Below are positions 1 through 6,967 of a stretch of DNA of 8,702 nt, piece after piece. The stretch lies in the NCBI GenBank assembly GCA_021787655.1, contig JAJYLM010000084.1, forward strand, positions 1-8,702. The letters run 5' to 3'. Under the pieces are notes generated by a model, which saw only the letters and a list, made by a program, of their open reading frames with translations, had not been told where the DNA came from and did no database searches. The stretch comes from a bacterium. Lineage in GTDB: Bacteria > JAMCPX01. The position numbers were made by a program, and so were the translations under genes. Position 1 is the stretch's first letter; the number at the start of each line of letters is the position of its first letter.

Positions 1-1267
1 CCGGCTGTCCGGGCTGAGTGACCTGCCTGAACTGGTGCCCTTGCTGTGCACCGATCCTGTCAGGCGGTTTCTGAATATATGTGTACCGGGCCTTCAGAAA
101 AGGATTTTCCGGTATCTGAAGTTTTCGATACGCATTGCCTGAAGCAAATGTCTGCCTGCTGACAACACTCACTGCATTGGAAACCCTCGCATTTGCGTAA
201 ATAACTTGTTTGTGGCTCTGGGGTGCAGTGCCATTCCGCAGGTTTACACTGTGAGGACCATAGGAGCCGTTACCGTAATAGGTTTCACCCGGTGCAAGCG
301 GCACCCATGAGACATAATTTGATGTGTATGTCCATGCGACGGCGCCCGGACACCAGAATGCCTGGTATGGTGCCGGAGGTACCCAGAACCATCCTGTGCC
401 TGCTCTGAATGCCCACCTGCCATAGTGATACGGTACCCATCCCCATGATTCGTTCGAAACCCAGACATAGTTCCCGCCTATCCACATCCACCTGCCGATG
501 CTGTAGGGGGCCCAGCCTGATGATACGACAATCGGAACCCATACATAGCCGTACGTTGCCACGTATGTCCAGTTGCCGTTGCTGTTAAATTCATAGCCAT
601 AATCCGCAAGCGACGGGGGCAGGTACGCCGAACTCCCTGAGTTCTGTGCTACCGTGTAATTCCGCGAGGCGTTCCACTGCATCCATGCGTCGTCCGGCGT
701 GTAGGTTGCTACCTCTGCTATCCCGTTCTTGCTGAATGAGACCATATTTCCTGCTTCGATTGAAGTACTGCCCGATTCCGAATCTGCGTTGACACTGCCC
801 GCTGTAACGGCAATTTCAACGATGCCGTTCCCATCAATACTGATGTCGAACTGAGCATCCTGGTTTGCATCGACGGAAACCATCGGAGTATCAACCTCGA
901 AAAAGGATCCCTGTACGCCATTTTCATAATCGACATACACCCGGCCGCTCTGGAGACTTATGGTCGCGGCACCCGACGCACTGCCAAGGCTTGCTATCTG
1001 GAACTCCGTGTTTTCGTCCGCCCTGAGGTATGAACTGCCGTAAAACTGTATCTCTGCCCGTGCGCCCTGTGCCACCCAGTAGGTGTCATCCTGCATGACC
1101 GGCATATTTATGGAAACAGACTGCCATTGGTTATTGGTGTCAGCTGCGGTGATATACACATTGCCGGTGATGAGGCTCGTTCGTGCGTCCCCTGAGGAAT
1201 CGGCATGTGCAGACAGAGGCGCCGCCAGCATCAATGATGCAATGAGTACTGTAACTATGTGTTTCAT
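1..1267 (-). CDS. Secreted FecR-like/DUF6600-type Trp/Tyr-rich repeat protein (C-terminus off window)
   Basis: My own translation of the minus strand from ATG at 1267 stays open to the left edge, giving 422 residues with the C-terminus missing. Residues 1-22 form a signal peptide: basic MKH, a hydrophobic core and an AHA|D cleavage site, so the product is probably periplasmic or outer-surface. Residues about 64-180 (WVAQGARAEIQF, YLRADENTEF, SGRVYVDY, FEVDTPMVSVDA, then a beta-rich run to EAGNMVSF) resemble a FecR-type beta domain. Residues about 235-320 are aromatic repeats, with GWAPYSIGRW at 251-260 and GWVPYHYGRW at 276-285, a 25-residue period. This matches proteins annotated DUF6600, which have no established biochemical function. 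GGAGG (1273-1277, read on minus) sits 5 nt before the ATG. It diverges from the lipid-type operon, so any functional link is only inference. The signal peptide and family resemblance are clear; the role is unknown. Confidence 0.85.
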   Translation of the reverse strand, partial: MKHIVTVLIASLMLAAPLSAHADSSGDARTSLITGNVYITAADTNNQWQSVSINMPVMQDDTYWVAQGARAEIQFYGSSYLRADENTEFQIASLGSASGAATISLQSGRVYVDYENGVQGSFFEVDTPMVSVDANQDAQFDISIDGNGIVEIAVTAGSVNADSESGSTSIEAGNMVSFSKNGIAEVATYTPDDAWMQWNASRNYTVAQNSGSSAYLPPSLADYGYEFNSNGNWTYVATYGYVWVPIVVSSGWAPYSIGRWMWIGGNYVWVSNESWGWVPYHYGRWAFRAGTGWFWVPPAPYQAFWCPGAVAWTYTSNYVSWVPLAPGETYYGNGSYGPHSVNLRNGTAPQSHKQVIYANARVSNAVSVVSRQTFASGNAYRKLQIPENPFLKARYTYIQKPPDRIGAQQGHQFRQVTQPGQP

Positions 1268-1272
1268 AGCGT

Positions 1273-1277
1273 CCTCC
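1273..1277 (-). promoter_or_regulatory. Shine-Dalgarno of the DUF6600-type gene
   Basis: The complement of CCTCC reads GGAGG, within AAAGGAGGA. It lies 5 nt upstream of the ATG at 1267 and fixes that start, which also places the signal peptide exactly at the N-terminus. Confidence 0.8.
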
Positions 1278-1396
1278 TTTCCCTTATACTGTTAAACGGA
1301 TGGGGATAGCAAAGGTTCCGTTCTCCGGTCCCATTTTTCTGGATCCGGACGCACCATTTCCGTGGTTGGAGGGTCCGTATTGTATCGTTTATTCTG

Positions 1397-1425
1397 TTGA
1401 CTCGAACCAGTACGGATACTACAGT
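1397..1425 (+). promoter_or_regulatory. Candidate sigma70-like promoter of the rightward operon
   Basis: TTGACT (1397-1402, five of six matches to the -35 consensus) and TACAGT (1420-1425, four of six to the -10 consensus) are separated by 17 nt. Transcription would start near 1432, giving a very short leader that includes the purine-rich ribosome-binding stretch. It is a consensus match only, and the -10 is mediocre. If real, the TTG at 1397 is promoter and not a start codon. Confidence 0.35.
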
Positions 1426-1431
1426 TGAAGC

Positions 1432-1440
1432 GGAGGAGAG
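1432..1440 (+). promoter_or_regulatory. Ribosome-binding stretch deciding the start at 1448
   Basis: GGAGGAGAG ends 7 nt before ATG 1448 (GGAGG itself lies 11 nt away). The in-frame TTG at 1397 has no comparable site, and its 17 extra residues are polar and not like the family. The downstream ATG also puts the FAD-binding strand right at the N-terminus, as is usual for this family. Confidence 0.65.
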
Positions 1441-1447
1441 AAGAATT

Positions 1448-2962
1448 ATGGAGAGAAAGTCCATCATCATTATCGGCGGCGGACTTGCCGGACTGTCCGC
1501 GGGCGTCTATGCACGGATGAACGGGTATGACGTGCATATTTTCGAGCACGCGGCGATCCCGGGCGGTGTGTGCACGTCCTGGAAGACCGGCAGTTATATG
1601 ATCGACGGCTGTATCCACTGGCTGGTGGGCAGAAAACCGGGGTTGTCCGTGTACCAGGCATACAAGGAACTGGGTATCGTGGATGCAACGCGGTTTCTGC
1701 CGGTGAAGACCTATATCAATTTCATTGACGAGAAGACCGGCGGCAGGTTCGAGCTCACGTCCGATTATGAAACGGTCAGGCGCAGGTTGATGGAGCTTGC
1801 TCCGGAAGACCGTGACACCATCGAAGAGTTTCTTCACGCCTCCCTGGTGATGTCCGAACTGCAGGTACCAACGGGCAGTGCACCCAAAACAAAGGGTATG
1901 ATCAAGCAGCTCATGGATCTGTGGCAGAAAGGAAAGATGCTGAAATATTTTCTGCAGTACCATGCCTCGTTGAAAGATTTCACACGCAGGATAAAGAACC
2001 CCTGGGTGCGCAATATCATCATGAACCTGTTTTTGCCGGACATGACGACCCTCTTCTCCCTCGTGATGCTGGGCTACCTGTTCCAGGACCAGCTCGGGAT
2101 GGTCGAGGGAGGGTCCCTGCGGTTCGCGCTTCCCATAGAAAAGCGGTTCAAGAAGCTCGGGGGGAAGATCACCTACAACGCGACCGTTGAGAAGATCCTG
2201 GTCAACCGGGATACGGCCGAAGGAGTGCGGCTTGCCGACGGGTCAGAGCACAGGGCAGACATCGTCATATCGGCTGCCGACCTGCACGCGACCCTGGAGG
2301 ACATGCTGGACGGCCGGTACATGAACAAGCGGTTCGAGCAGATGTTTCACACCTGGCAGATGTTCACCCCGCTGATGCTGGTCAGCTTCGGCGTCAAGGG
2401 GGAACTGAAGCCATATCCACCGGTCAATGTATTCTTTCTCAAAGAACCGCTGACGATCGCGGGCAGTACTGCCGACCGTCTTCTCGTCAGGGATTACACG
2501 TACGATAAGGTCATGAATCCCGGGGACAAGACCGTGATCCAGGTCGAGGTCGAGACAGAATACGACTACTGGATGGACCTGCGGAACAAGAGCGAGGAAG
2601 CCTACACCAGGGAAAAGGACGTGGTTGCGCACCGGGTGCTCGACAGGCTCGAGGCGTTCTATCCGGGCATCACGGCCAAGGTGGAGGTGACCGACGTTGC
2701 GACTCCGTACACGTTCCTGCGGTATACCCGGAATTACCGCGGCGCGTTCGAGGGCTGGCTCATGACCGGTGAGACGATCAAACACCCGGTCCCAAAGACG
2801 ATCGAGGGCCTGAAGAATTTTTACCTCGCAGGACAGTGGGTGGAGCCCGGCGGCGGCGTACCGACCGCGGTCGCTTCGGGCAGGCGGATCATCAAGAAGA
2901 TTTGTTCCGACGATAAGAAGGAGTTCGTAACAACGCCCGGACAACATGCGCATCACCCCTGA
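1448..2962 (+). CDS. CrtI/phytoene-desaturase-like FAD-dependent oxidoreductase
   Basis: The 504-residue product is close to the usual length for the phytoene desaturase/amine-oxidase-like flavoprotein superfamily. The N-terminal Rossmann motif reads IIIIGGGLAGLSAG, with the glycines at 10, 12 and 15 and the ribose-binding Glu at about 33 (HIFE). It is followed by PGG at 38-40. The C-terminal FAD motif FYLAGQWVEPGGGVPTA (about 458-474) plus SGRRII completes the family signature. Enzymes of this fold desaturate, saturate or isomerise polyene chains (carotenoid CrtI/CrtN, retinol saturase), and paralogues appear in gene sets proposed for ladderane lipids. Substrate cannot be read from sequence. 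No phytoene or dehydrosqualene synthase lies in the window, so a carotenoid role is not assured. It is the first gene of the rightward operon, and its 3' end overlaps the glycosyltransferase by 17 nt. Family call strong; reaction inferred. Confidence 0.9.
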   Translation: MERKSIIIIGGGLAGLSAGVYARMNGYDVHIFEHAAIPGGVCTSWKTGSYMIDGCIHWLVGRKPGLSVYQAYKELGIVDATRFLPVKTYINFIDEKTGGRFELTSDYETVRRRLMELAPEDRDTIEEFLHASLVMSELQVPTGSAPKTKGMIKQLMDLWQKGKMLKYFLQYHASLKDFTRRIKNPWVRNIIMNLFLPDMTTLFSLVMLGYLFQDQLGMVEGGSLRFALPIEKRFKKLGGKITYNATVEKILVNRDTAEGVRLADGSEHRADIVISAADLHATLEDMLDGRYMNKRFEQMFHTWQMFTPLMLVSFGVKGELKPYPPVNVFFLKEPLTIAGSTADRLLVRDYTYDKVMNPGDKTVIQVEVETEYDYWMDLRNKSEEAYTREKDVVAHRVLDRLEAFYPGITAKVEVTDVATPYTFLRYTRNYRGAFEGWLMTGETIKHPVPKTIEGLKNFYLAGQWVEPGGGVPTAVASGRRIIKKICSDDKKEFVTTPGQHAHHP

Positions 2963-3683
2963 GTTTGCAATCGTCATTCCTGTCTACAACCACGCGCAGA
3001 CCGTGAAATCTGTCGTGGAGCGGGCACGCACGCTCGGCCTTCCTGTCTATGCCGTTGATGACGGCTCAACGGACGCTACTGCCGGTATCCTCGGTTCCCT
3101 GCAGGGCATCACGGTCCTGAACCATCCCGTCAACCAGGGCAAAGGGGCAGCGCTCCTGACAGGGTTTGCAGCAGCCGCTGCAGCACAGGCGGATTTCGCG
3201 ATCACCATGGACGCAGACGGCCAGCACGACCCGTCGGATGCGGTTTCCCTGATGAACGCGGTGTCCTCTGAAACGCCGGTCATCATCGTGGGAAAACGGG
3301 AAGGCATGCTCAACGACCCCTCAATCCAGTGGACAAGCCGCTTCGGCAGGAAGTTTTCCAATTTCTGGGTCCGCCTGTCCGGGGGGCCGGTCCTCTCGGA
3401 TTCGCAGAGCGGGTTCCGCATCTACCCTGTCAGGGAGATACTCGCCCTGCGGTCACGGGCGCGGCGGTTCCAGTTCGAGGTCGAGATCCTGGTGCTTGCG
3501 CAGTGGCACGGTATCCGCATCGCCGAGATGCCGGTATCTGTCCTGTACCAGCCCCGCGGTGAACGTATCTCGCATTTCCGTCCGTTTGTCGATTTCTGGA
3601 GGAACGCAGGCACCTTCAGCCGCCTGATCGCCCTGCGGCTGTTGGTACCACTATCCTGGAGACGGAGGATGACGAAGCGATGA
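2946..3683 (+). CDS. Glycosyltransferase family 2 (DPM1-like, soluble)
   Basis: The 245-residue product is a compact GT-A fold enzyme. It opens with FAIVIPVYN (7-15) and has the nucleotide-sugar strand AVDDGSTD (36-43), NQGKGAAL (63-70), the metal-binding DADGQHDP (89-96) and an acceptor-side SDSQSGFRIYP. It resembles dolichyl- or polyprenyl-phosphate sugar synthases but has no C-terminal membrane segments, so it is probably cytosolic or peripheral on the membrane (basic C-terminus RRRMTKR). The ATG at 2946 is the only start after an in-frame stop at 2928-2930. It has no close ribosome-binding site (AAGGAG lies 22 nt upstream) and probably depends on translation of the overlapping oxidoreductase gene. 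Its stop overlaps the exporter start as ATGA. In aryl-polyene and glycolipid clusters such enzymes glycosylate the lipid product; donor and acceptor here are unknown. Confidence 0.9.
   Translation: MRITPEFAIVIPVYNHAQTVKSVVERARTLGLPVYAVDDGSTDATAGILGSLQGITVLNHPVNQGKGAALLTGFAAAAAAQADFAITMDADGQHDPSDAVSLMNAVSSETPVIIVGKREGMLNDPSIQWTSRFGRKFSNFWVRLSGGPVLSDSQSGFRIYPVREILALRSRARRFQFEVEILVLAQWHGIRIAEMPVSVLYQPRGERISHFRPFVDFWRNAGTFSRLIALRLLVPLSWRRRMTKR
3664..3668 (+). promoter_or_regulatory. Shine-Dalgarno of the MMPL-methyltransferase gene
   Basis: GGAGG lies inside the 3' end of the glycosyltransferase gene, 11 nt before ATG 3680. The spacing is slightly long, but together with the ATGA stop/start overlap it supports the start. 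Confidence 0.55.
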
Positions 3684-6600
3684 ACAGACCTGCCTCCCTT
3701 ATCCGGTGGAAAGCGGTCGTCGTGGTCGTCCTTGTGTTTGCAGGCTTGTACCTTGCGGGACAGCACAACCTGAAAATACAGACCGATATAGCTGCCGGCA
3801 TGCCGCAGCGTGATCCTGTAATCAACGAAGCGCACTACATCATAACGCAGTATCCCGTGTTCGACAGGATCGTCATCGATGTCGGCCTGACGTCCCGGCA
3901 TCCGGACAGCGCCCTGCTTGTGAGTGCTGCGACCTTCCTCCAGCAGGGACTGAACGGGAGCGGCATGTTCAAAGAGGTCGGATTGGAAAATTCCGAGCAG
4001 GCAATGCCGCTGCTCCTGTCAAGGGTCGTTTCCAGCCTGCCGTTCCTGTTCTCGAGCAGGCAGCTCGAAACGTCCGTCCTTCCCCTGCTTGCAGCCGGTG
4101 CGGTTTCCGCATCCATACAGCGCGACATGGATGACCTGCAGGGACTCGGAGGGCTGGGGCAGACCGATCTGATGGCACATGACCCGCTCGGTTTTCGCAA
4201 CCTCGTCCTTGCACGCATGGCATCGATGCTGCCGGTGCAGAACGCCCGTATTGACGATAACTTTATCATGAGTCAGGACCGCAGGCACATCCTTATCATC
4301 GCAGACCCCCGTCAGTCGACCACGGACAGCACCTTTGCATTCAAGGTCCACGCGCTCATTCAGAAGCTTGAGGACGGCCTGGACCGCAGGCTCGGCAGGG
4401 ACCGTGACAAGATAAGGATCACGCCCGTGGGATCGTACCGCGCTGCGATAGACAACGAAACCATCGTGCGCAAGGACACCATGCGTGCACTGCTGCTCTC
4501 GACCCTCGGCATAGCCTTGCTCCTCCTGATCAGCTTCCCGCGCTGGTACATCGGTATTATGGCGCTGATACCGGCACTCGCCGGAACTGCGCTTGCATTG
4601 TTCGTGATGTCGCTCCTCAAACACGATATCTCCATTCTTGCGATCGGCTTCGGCGGTGCCATCGTTTCAATCAATGTCGATTACGGTATTGCGTACCTTC
4701 TGTTCCTCGACCAGCCCCGGACAACCACCGGGAGCTTTGCATCCCGGCAGTCGTTCTGGGTCGGGCTGGGCGCATCGTTTACGACGATCGGATCGTTTCT
4801 TGCACTCAGTTTCAGCGGATTTCCGATCCTCGCCGAGGCAGGCCAGTTCACTGCCCTGGGCACGCTGTTTTCGTTTGCGTTCGTCCACACGGTATTTCCT
4901 CTGATCTTCCGCAGGATGTCCCCGGCAAAACGCGATGGTATCATGCCCATGGAAAAATTAACCACCCGGCTGGCGCTCTCCAGCGGATGGAAGGCATTTG
5001 CCGTTGCCGCTCTCTTCGTCGCGGCCATGGCATTTCTGGCACGGCCGGCGGTCAGGGCTGACGTTCAATCCATGAATTCCGAGAGCGCAGCAACCCGGAG
5101 TGCGGAACGTGACGTACAAAAAACATGGGGCAACGTTTTATCCGGTGCGACCTATGTCCTGATCCAGGGAGATACCATCGATGCACTGCAAAGCAGGGCA
5201 GACCGGCTCGAAACCTTTATCCGTGCAGGTGAGAAGTCAGGCACGATCAAGTCGGGGTTTTCCCCTGCTTCGCTGTTTCCGGGGGCAGCGCTTGCACAGA
5301 GCAACGCATCTGCATGGAGGGCGTTCTGGACACCACAGCGCGTTCGTGCGCTGCACCGCGAGGTCGCACGTGCGGCAGGACGCACGGGGTTTGCCAGGAA
5401 CGCGTTTGCCCCCTTCTTTCAGAGCATCGAATCTCCGGGAAGACCCGATACCACGCTTCCCCGGGAGCTCTACAGCCTGCTCGGTATCTCGAAAAGCTGG
5501 AAGAGCAACACCTGGATGATGATGAGTGCCGTGCACCCGGGTCCTGCGTACGACCCGGCTGTCTTTTTTCAGGAGCTTTCAGCAGACCATATCGGGATGA
5601 TGCTCGACGCGGGCTGGTTTACCAGCAGGCTCTCCAGACTACTCTTCACCATGTTCGTGAAGATGGGCATCCTGTGCGGCGTCGGTCTGGTCGTCGTCCT
5701 GATATTCTATTTTATGGATGTCATCCTGGTGGTGCTTGCCTTGCTGCCGGTCGCGTTTGCCCTGGTCTGCACCTTTGCGACCTACCGGCTGCTCCACATG
5801 CCCCTCGACATTCCCAGCCTGCTGCTCGTCGTTGTCGTGTTCGGCATGGGGAGCGATTATTCCATTTACTTCATCGGTGCATACCAGCGCTATTTTGACG
5901 AGCGGGATCCAGCCATGCGTCCCATACGTGCTGCCGTGTTTCTCAATGCGGGGTCCACGATAACAGGCCTCGGGGTACTGGCGCTTTCAGGCCATACCAT
6001 GCTCAGGAGCGCGGGACTGAGCATGGTGCTCGGGCTCGGCTACTCGCTTGTCGGCACGGTCGCTCTCCTGCCGCCGCTCTTACGGCTTGTCTACTCTGAA
6101 CAGGGAAGGCGTCAGCGCACGACGCCGCGTACAGCCAGGTCCGGGGTGACAGCACCGTACCGGCACATGGAGACCTACGTGAGGATGTTTGCCCGCTTCA
6201 AGGTCATGTTCGATCCCATGTTCCCGGGACTCGCGCAATTCGTCGGCCCGCAGGACAAGGTCCTCGATATCGGGTGCGGGTACGGTGTCCCTGCAGTGTG
6301 GCTCATGCAGCGCTTCCCCGGCGTCTCTTTTTACGGTGTGGACCCGGACCAGGACCGCGTCAGGGTTGCCCGGAGGGCATGGGGAGACCGCGGCAGCGTC
6401 ATCCAGGGTCAGGCGCCCGGTTTTTCACTGCCGCATGAACAGTTTGACACGGTACTCATGCTGGATATGATCCATTATCTGCCGGACAATGAACTTCTGC
6501 AAACCCTTGCATCCGTATCCTCGTCCCTGCGTCCCGGCGGTTCTATCGTCATCAGGGCAACGGTCCCGTCACCGAAGCTGGTGCCGTGGGAACGGTGGCT

Positions 6601-6757
6601 CGAGCAATTCAGGCTGATCCTGCGTGGACAGCATGCATTCTTCAGGACCGGGGAACGCCTGAAAGCCCTCGTGGAACAGGCAGGCTTCATCGTTGTCCGT
6701 TCGGGTGGCAGTGCATCGGGAAGGGAAGAGACATGGCTTGTGTGCAGCAAAAAATGA
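3680..6757 (+). CDS. MMPL/RND lipid exporter fused to a C-terminal SAM methyltransferase
   Basis: A 1025-residue fusion. Residues 1 to about 805 are a full MMPL/RND transporter. It has TM1 (about 11-28), a large periplasmic loop to about 268, and a TM2-TM6 bundle (about 270-411). TM7 lies at about 436-455, followed by a second periplasmic loop to about 650 and the TM8-TM12 bundle (about 655-805). The intramembrane Asp-Tyr pairs used as proton relay in MmpL3-type transporters are present in both halves: D334-Y335 (NVDYGIAYL) and D726-Y727 (GMGSDYSIYF). A polar linker (about 808-828) leads to a class I methyltransferase at 829-1025. Its motif I is VLDIGCGYG (861-869), with the acidic ribose contact D888 (GVDPDQ) and LDMIHYLPD around 929-936. 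The start overlaps the GT2 stop (ATGA), with GGAGG at 3664-3668. Predicted role: proton-driven movement of a lipid or polyene across the inner membrane, with cytoplasmic methylation of it or a precursor. The substrate is unknown. Confidence 0.9.
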   Translation: MNRPASLIRWKAVVVVVLVFAGLYLAGQHNLKIQTDIAAGMPQRDPVINEAHYIITQYPVFDRIVIDVGLTSRHPDSALLVSAATFLQQGLNGSGMFKEVGLENSEQAMPLLLSRVVSSLPFLFSSRQLETSVLPLLAAGAVSASIQRDMDDLQGLGGLGQTDLMAHDPLGFRNLVLARMASMLPVQNARIDDNFIMSQDRRHILIIADPRQSTTDSTFAFKVHALIQKLEDGLDRRLGRDRDKIRITPVGSYRAAIDNETIVRKDTMRALLLSTLGIALLLLISFPRWYIGIMALIPALAGTALALFVMSLLKHDISILAIGFGGAIVSINVDYGIAYLLFLDQPRTTTGSFASRQSFWVGLGASFTTIGSFLALSFSGFPILAEAGQFTALGTLFSFAFVHTVFPLIFRRMSPAKRDGIMPMEKLTTRLALSSGWKAFAVAALFVAAMAFLARPAVRADVQSMNSESAATRSAERDVQKTWGNVLSGATYVLIQGDTIDALQSRADRLETFIRAGEKSGTIKSGFSPASLFPGAALAQSNASAWRAFWTPQRVRALHREVARAAGRTGFARNAFAPFFQSIESPGRPDTTLPRELYSLLGISKSWKSNTWMMMSAVHPGPAYDPAVFFQELSADHIGMMLDAGWFTSRLSRLLFTMFVKMGILCGVGLVVVLIFYFMDVILVVLALLPVAFALVCTFATYRLLHMPLDIPSLLLVVVVFGMGSDYSIYFIGAYQRYFDERDPAMRPIRAAVFLNAGSTITGLGVLALSGHTMLRSAGLSMVLGLGYSLVGTVALLPPLLRLVYSEQGRRQRTTPRTARSGVTAPYRHMETYVRMFARFKVMFDPMFPGLAQFVGPQDKVLDIGCGYGVPAVWLMQRFPGVSFYGVDPDQDRVRVARRAWGDRGSVIQGQAPGFSLPHEQFDTVLMLDMIHYLPDNELLQTLASVSSSLRPGGSIVIRATVPSPKLVPWERWLEQFRLILRGQHAFFRTGERLKALVEQAGFIVVRSGGSASGREETWLVCSKK

Positions 6758-6766
6758 TTTATTATG

Positions 6767-6773
6767 AAAGGAG
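6767..6773 (+). promoter_or_regulatory. Strong Shine-Dalgarno stranded upstream of the repeat
   Basis: AAAGGAG is followed 8 nt later by ATG 6782. This is the best ribosome-binding site in the gap, but it lies about 190 nt before the start of the real downstream gene. It would initiate the short repeat-derived ORF 6782-6967. Confidence 0.6.
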
Positions 6774-6781
6774 ATAAGAGC

Positions 6782-6967
6782 ATGTTCTTTCTCTGTCATT
6801 CCCGCGGAAGCGGGAATCCAGATATAAAATTCTGCGTGATAGTAAGAGCAGACTTTACAAGAGCCCAAATTTATTTCATCTCCGGGATTCCGCATCATGT
6901 GCGGAATGACAACATACAACACCTCAGGGAAAGACATCTCCATTCCTGGTTCATTCCTGCGCCATGA
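6782..6967 (+). CDS. Possible repeat-derived upstream ORF, translationally coupled (61 aa)
   Basis: ATG 6782 has a good ribosome-binding site and opens a 61-codon frame. The frame runs through both palindromes and stops with TGA at 6965-6967, overlapping ATG 6964 of the acyltransferase as ATGA. The product contains CHSRGSGNPD, the typical in-frame readout of this palindromic repeat, and shows no domain. It is therefore unlikely to be a functional protein. Translating it could deliver ribosomes to the acyltransferase start, which has no site of its own. Whether it is expressed is inference. Confidence 0.35.
   Translation: MFFLCHSRGSGNPDIKFCVIVRADFTRAQIYFISGIPHHVRNDNIQHLRERHLHSWFIPAP
6794..6911. 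repeat. Inverted pair of REP-like palindromes (BIME/MITE-like, ~118 bp)
   Basis: The left unit has an 8-bp perfect stem, ATTCCCGC (6798-6805) and GCGGGAAT (6810-6817), with a GGAA loop. The right unit has ATTCCGCA (6887-6894) and TGCGGAAT (6900-6907) with a 5-nt loop, and is in opposite orientation. The outer ends are exact inverted repeats, TGTCATTCC (6794-6802) and GGAATGACA (6903-6911), so the two units could also pair with each other. The left unit matches the 'TCATTCCCGCG..GCGGGAATCC' repeat I know as dispersed in many proteobacterial and related genomes. No transposase is present, so any movement would be in trans. Confidence 0.8.

Larger units (their letters stand above)
1268..1447. 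other. Divergent intergenic region
   Basis: This 180-nt stretch separates the leftward DUF6600-type gene from the rightward operon and must carry the promoters of both. It holds the minus-strand ribosome-binding site next to 1267, a candidate plus-strand promoter at 1397-1425 and the GGAGG at 1432-1436. A weak interrupted inverted repeat (CGGAC at 1346-1350, GTCCG at 1373-1377, with ACCA/TGGT inside) might be an operator but could be chance. I see no RNA gene or terminator here. Confidence 0.6.
6758..6963 (+). other. 206-nt intra-operon gap carrying a repeat element
   Basis: This is the only gap of any size in the otherwise overlapping rightward operon, and it is visibly more AT-rich than its neighbours. 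It contains AAAGGAG plus ATG (6767-6784), an inverted pair of REP-like palindromes (6794-6911) and about 50 nt of pyrimidine-leaning sequence before the acyltransferase start. There is no GC stem followed by a T-tract, so I see no intrinsic terminator, and transcription probably reads through. Confidence 0.7.

Noticed and set aside
1283..1311. TATAAG -10 (complement of 1283-1288) as promoter for the DUF6600-type gene
   Set aside because: The -10 is good, but no -35 is found at 16-18 nt, and the implied start point would fall on the Shine-Dalgarno sequence. The real promoter is not located.
1346..1377. Interrupted inverted repeat CGGAC..GTCCG with inner ACCA/TGGT as an operator or attenuator
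   Set aside because: The stems are 4-5 bp with unequal internal loops; this is expected by chance in GC-rich DNA.
1292..1963. 223-codon open frame on the minus strand across the intergenic region and the oxidoreductase 5' end
   Set aside because: It has no recognisable motif, overlaps the signal-bearing upstream region of two real genes, and has shadow-like composition.
2243..2977. 244-codon open frame on the minus strand opposite the oxidoreductase gene
   Set aside because: It is antisense to a gene with clear FAD motifs. Its His/Arg/Val-rich composition is typical of a shadow of GC-rich codons, and no domain is visible.
4019..4624. 201-codon minus-strand open frame within the exporter gene
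   Set aside because: It is charged and low in complexity, is antisense to transmembrane coding sequence, and has no plausible initiation context.
5314..5898. 194-codon plus-strand frame inside the exporter gene
   Set aside because: It is an out-of-frame reading of the second periplasmic loop and TM bundle. It is rich in Arg, Pro, His and Cys, with no domain.
6798..6817. GCGGGAAT hairpin as an intrinsic terminator after the exporter gene
   Set aside because: There is no T-tract after the stem, and it matches a dispersed repeat; downstream genes continue in the same operon-like direction.
6794..6911. CRISPR array
   Set aside because: There are only two related units, they are in opposite orientation, and they differ in sequence; no regular spacer-repeat pattern exists.
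6569..6943. Minus-strand frame reading IWIPASAGMTEKE in the gap
   Set aside because: This is the well-known spurious translation of the palindromic repeat, not a protein family.
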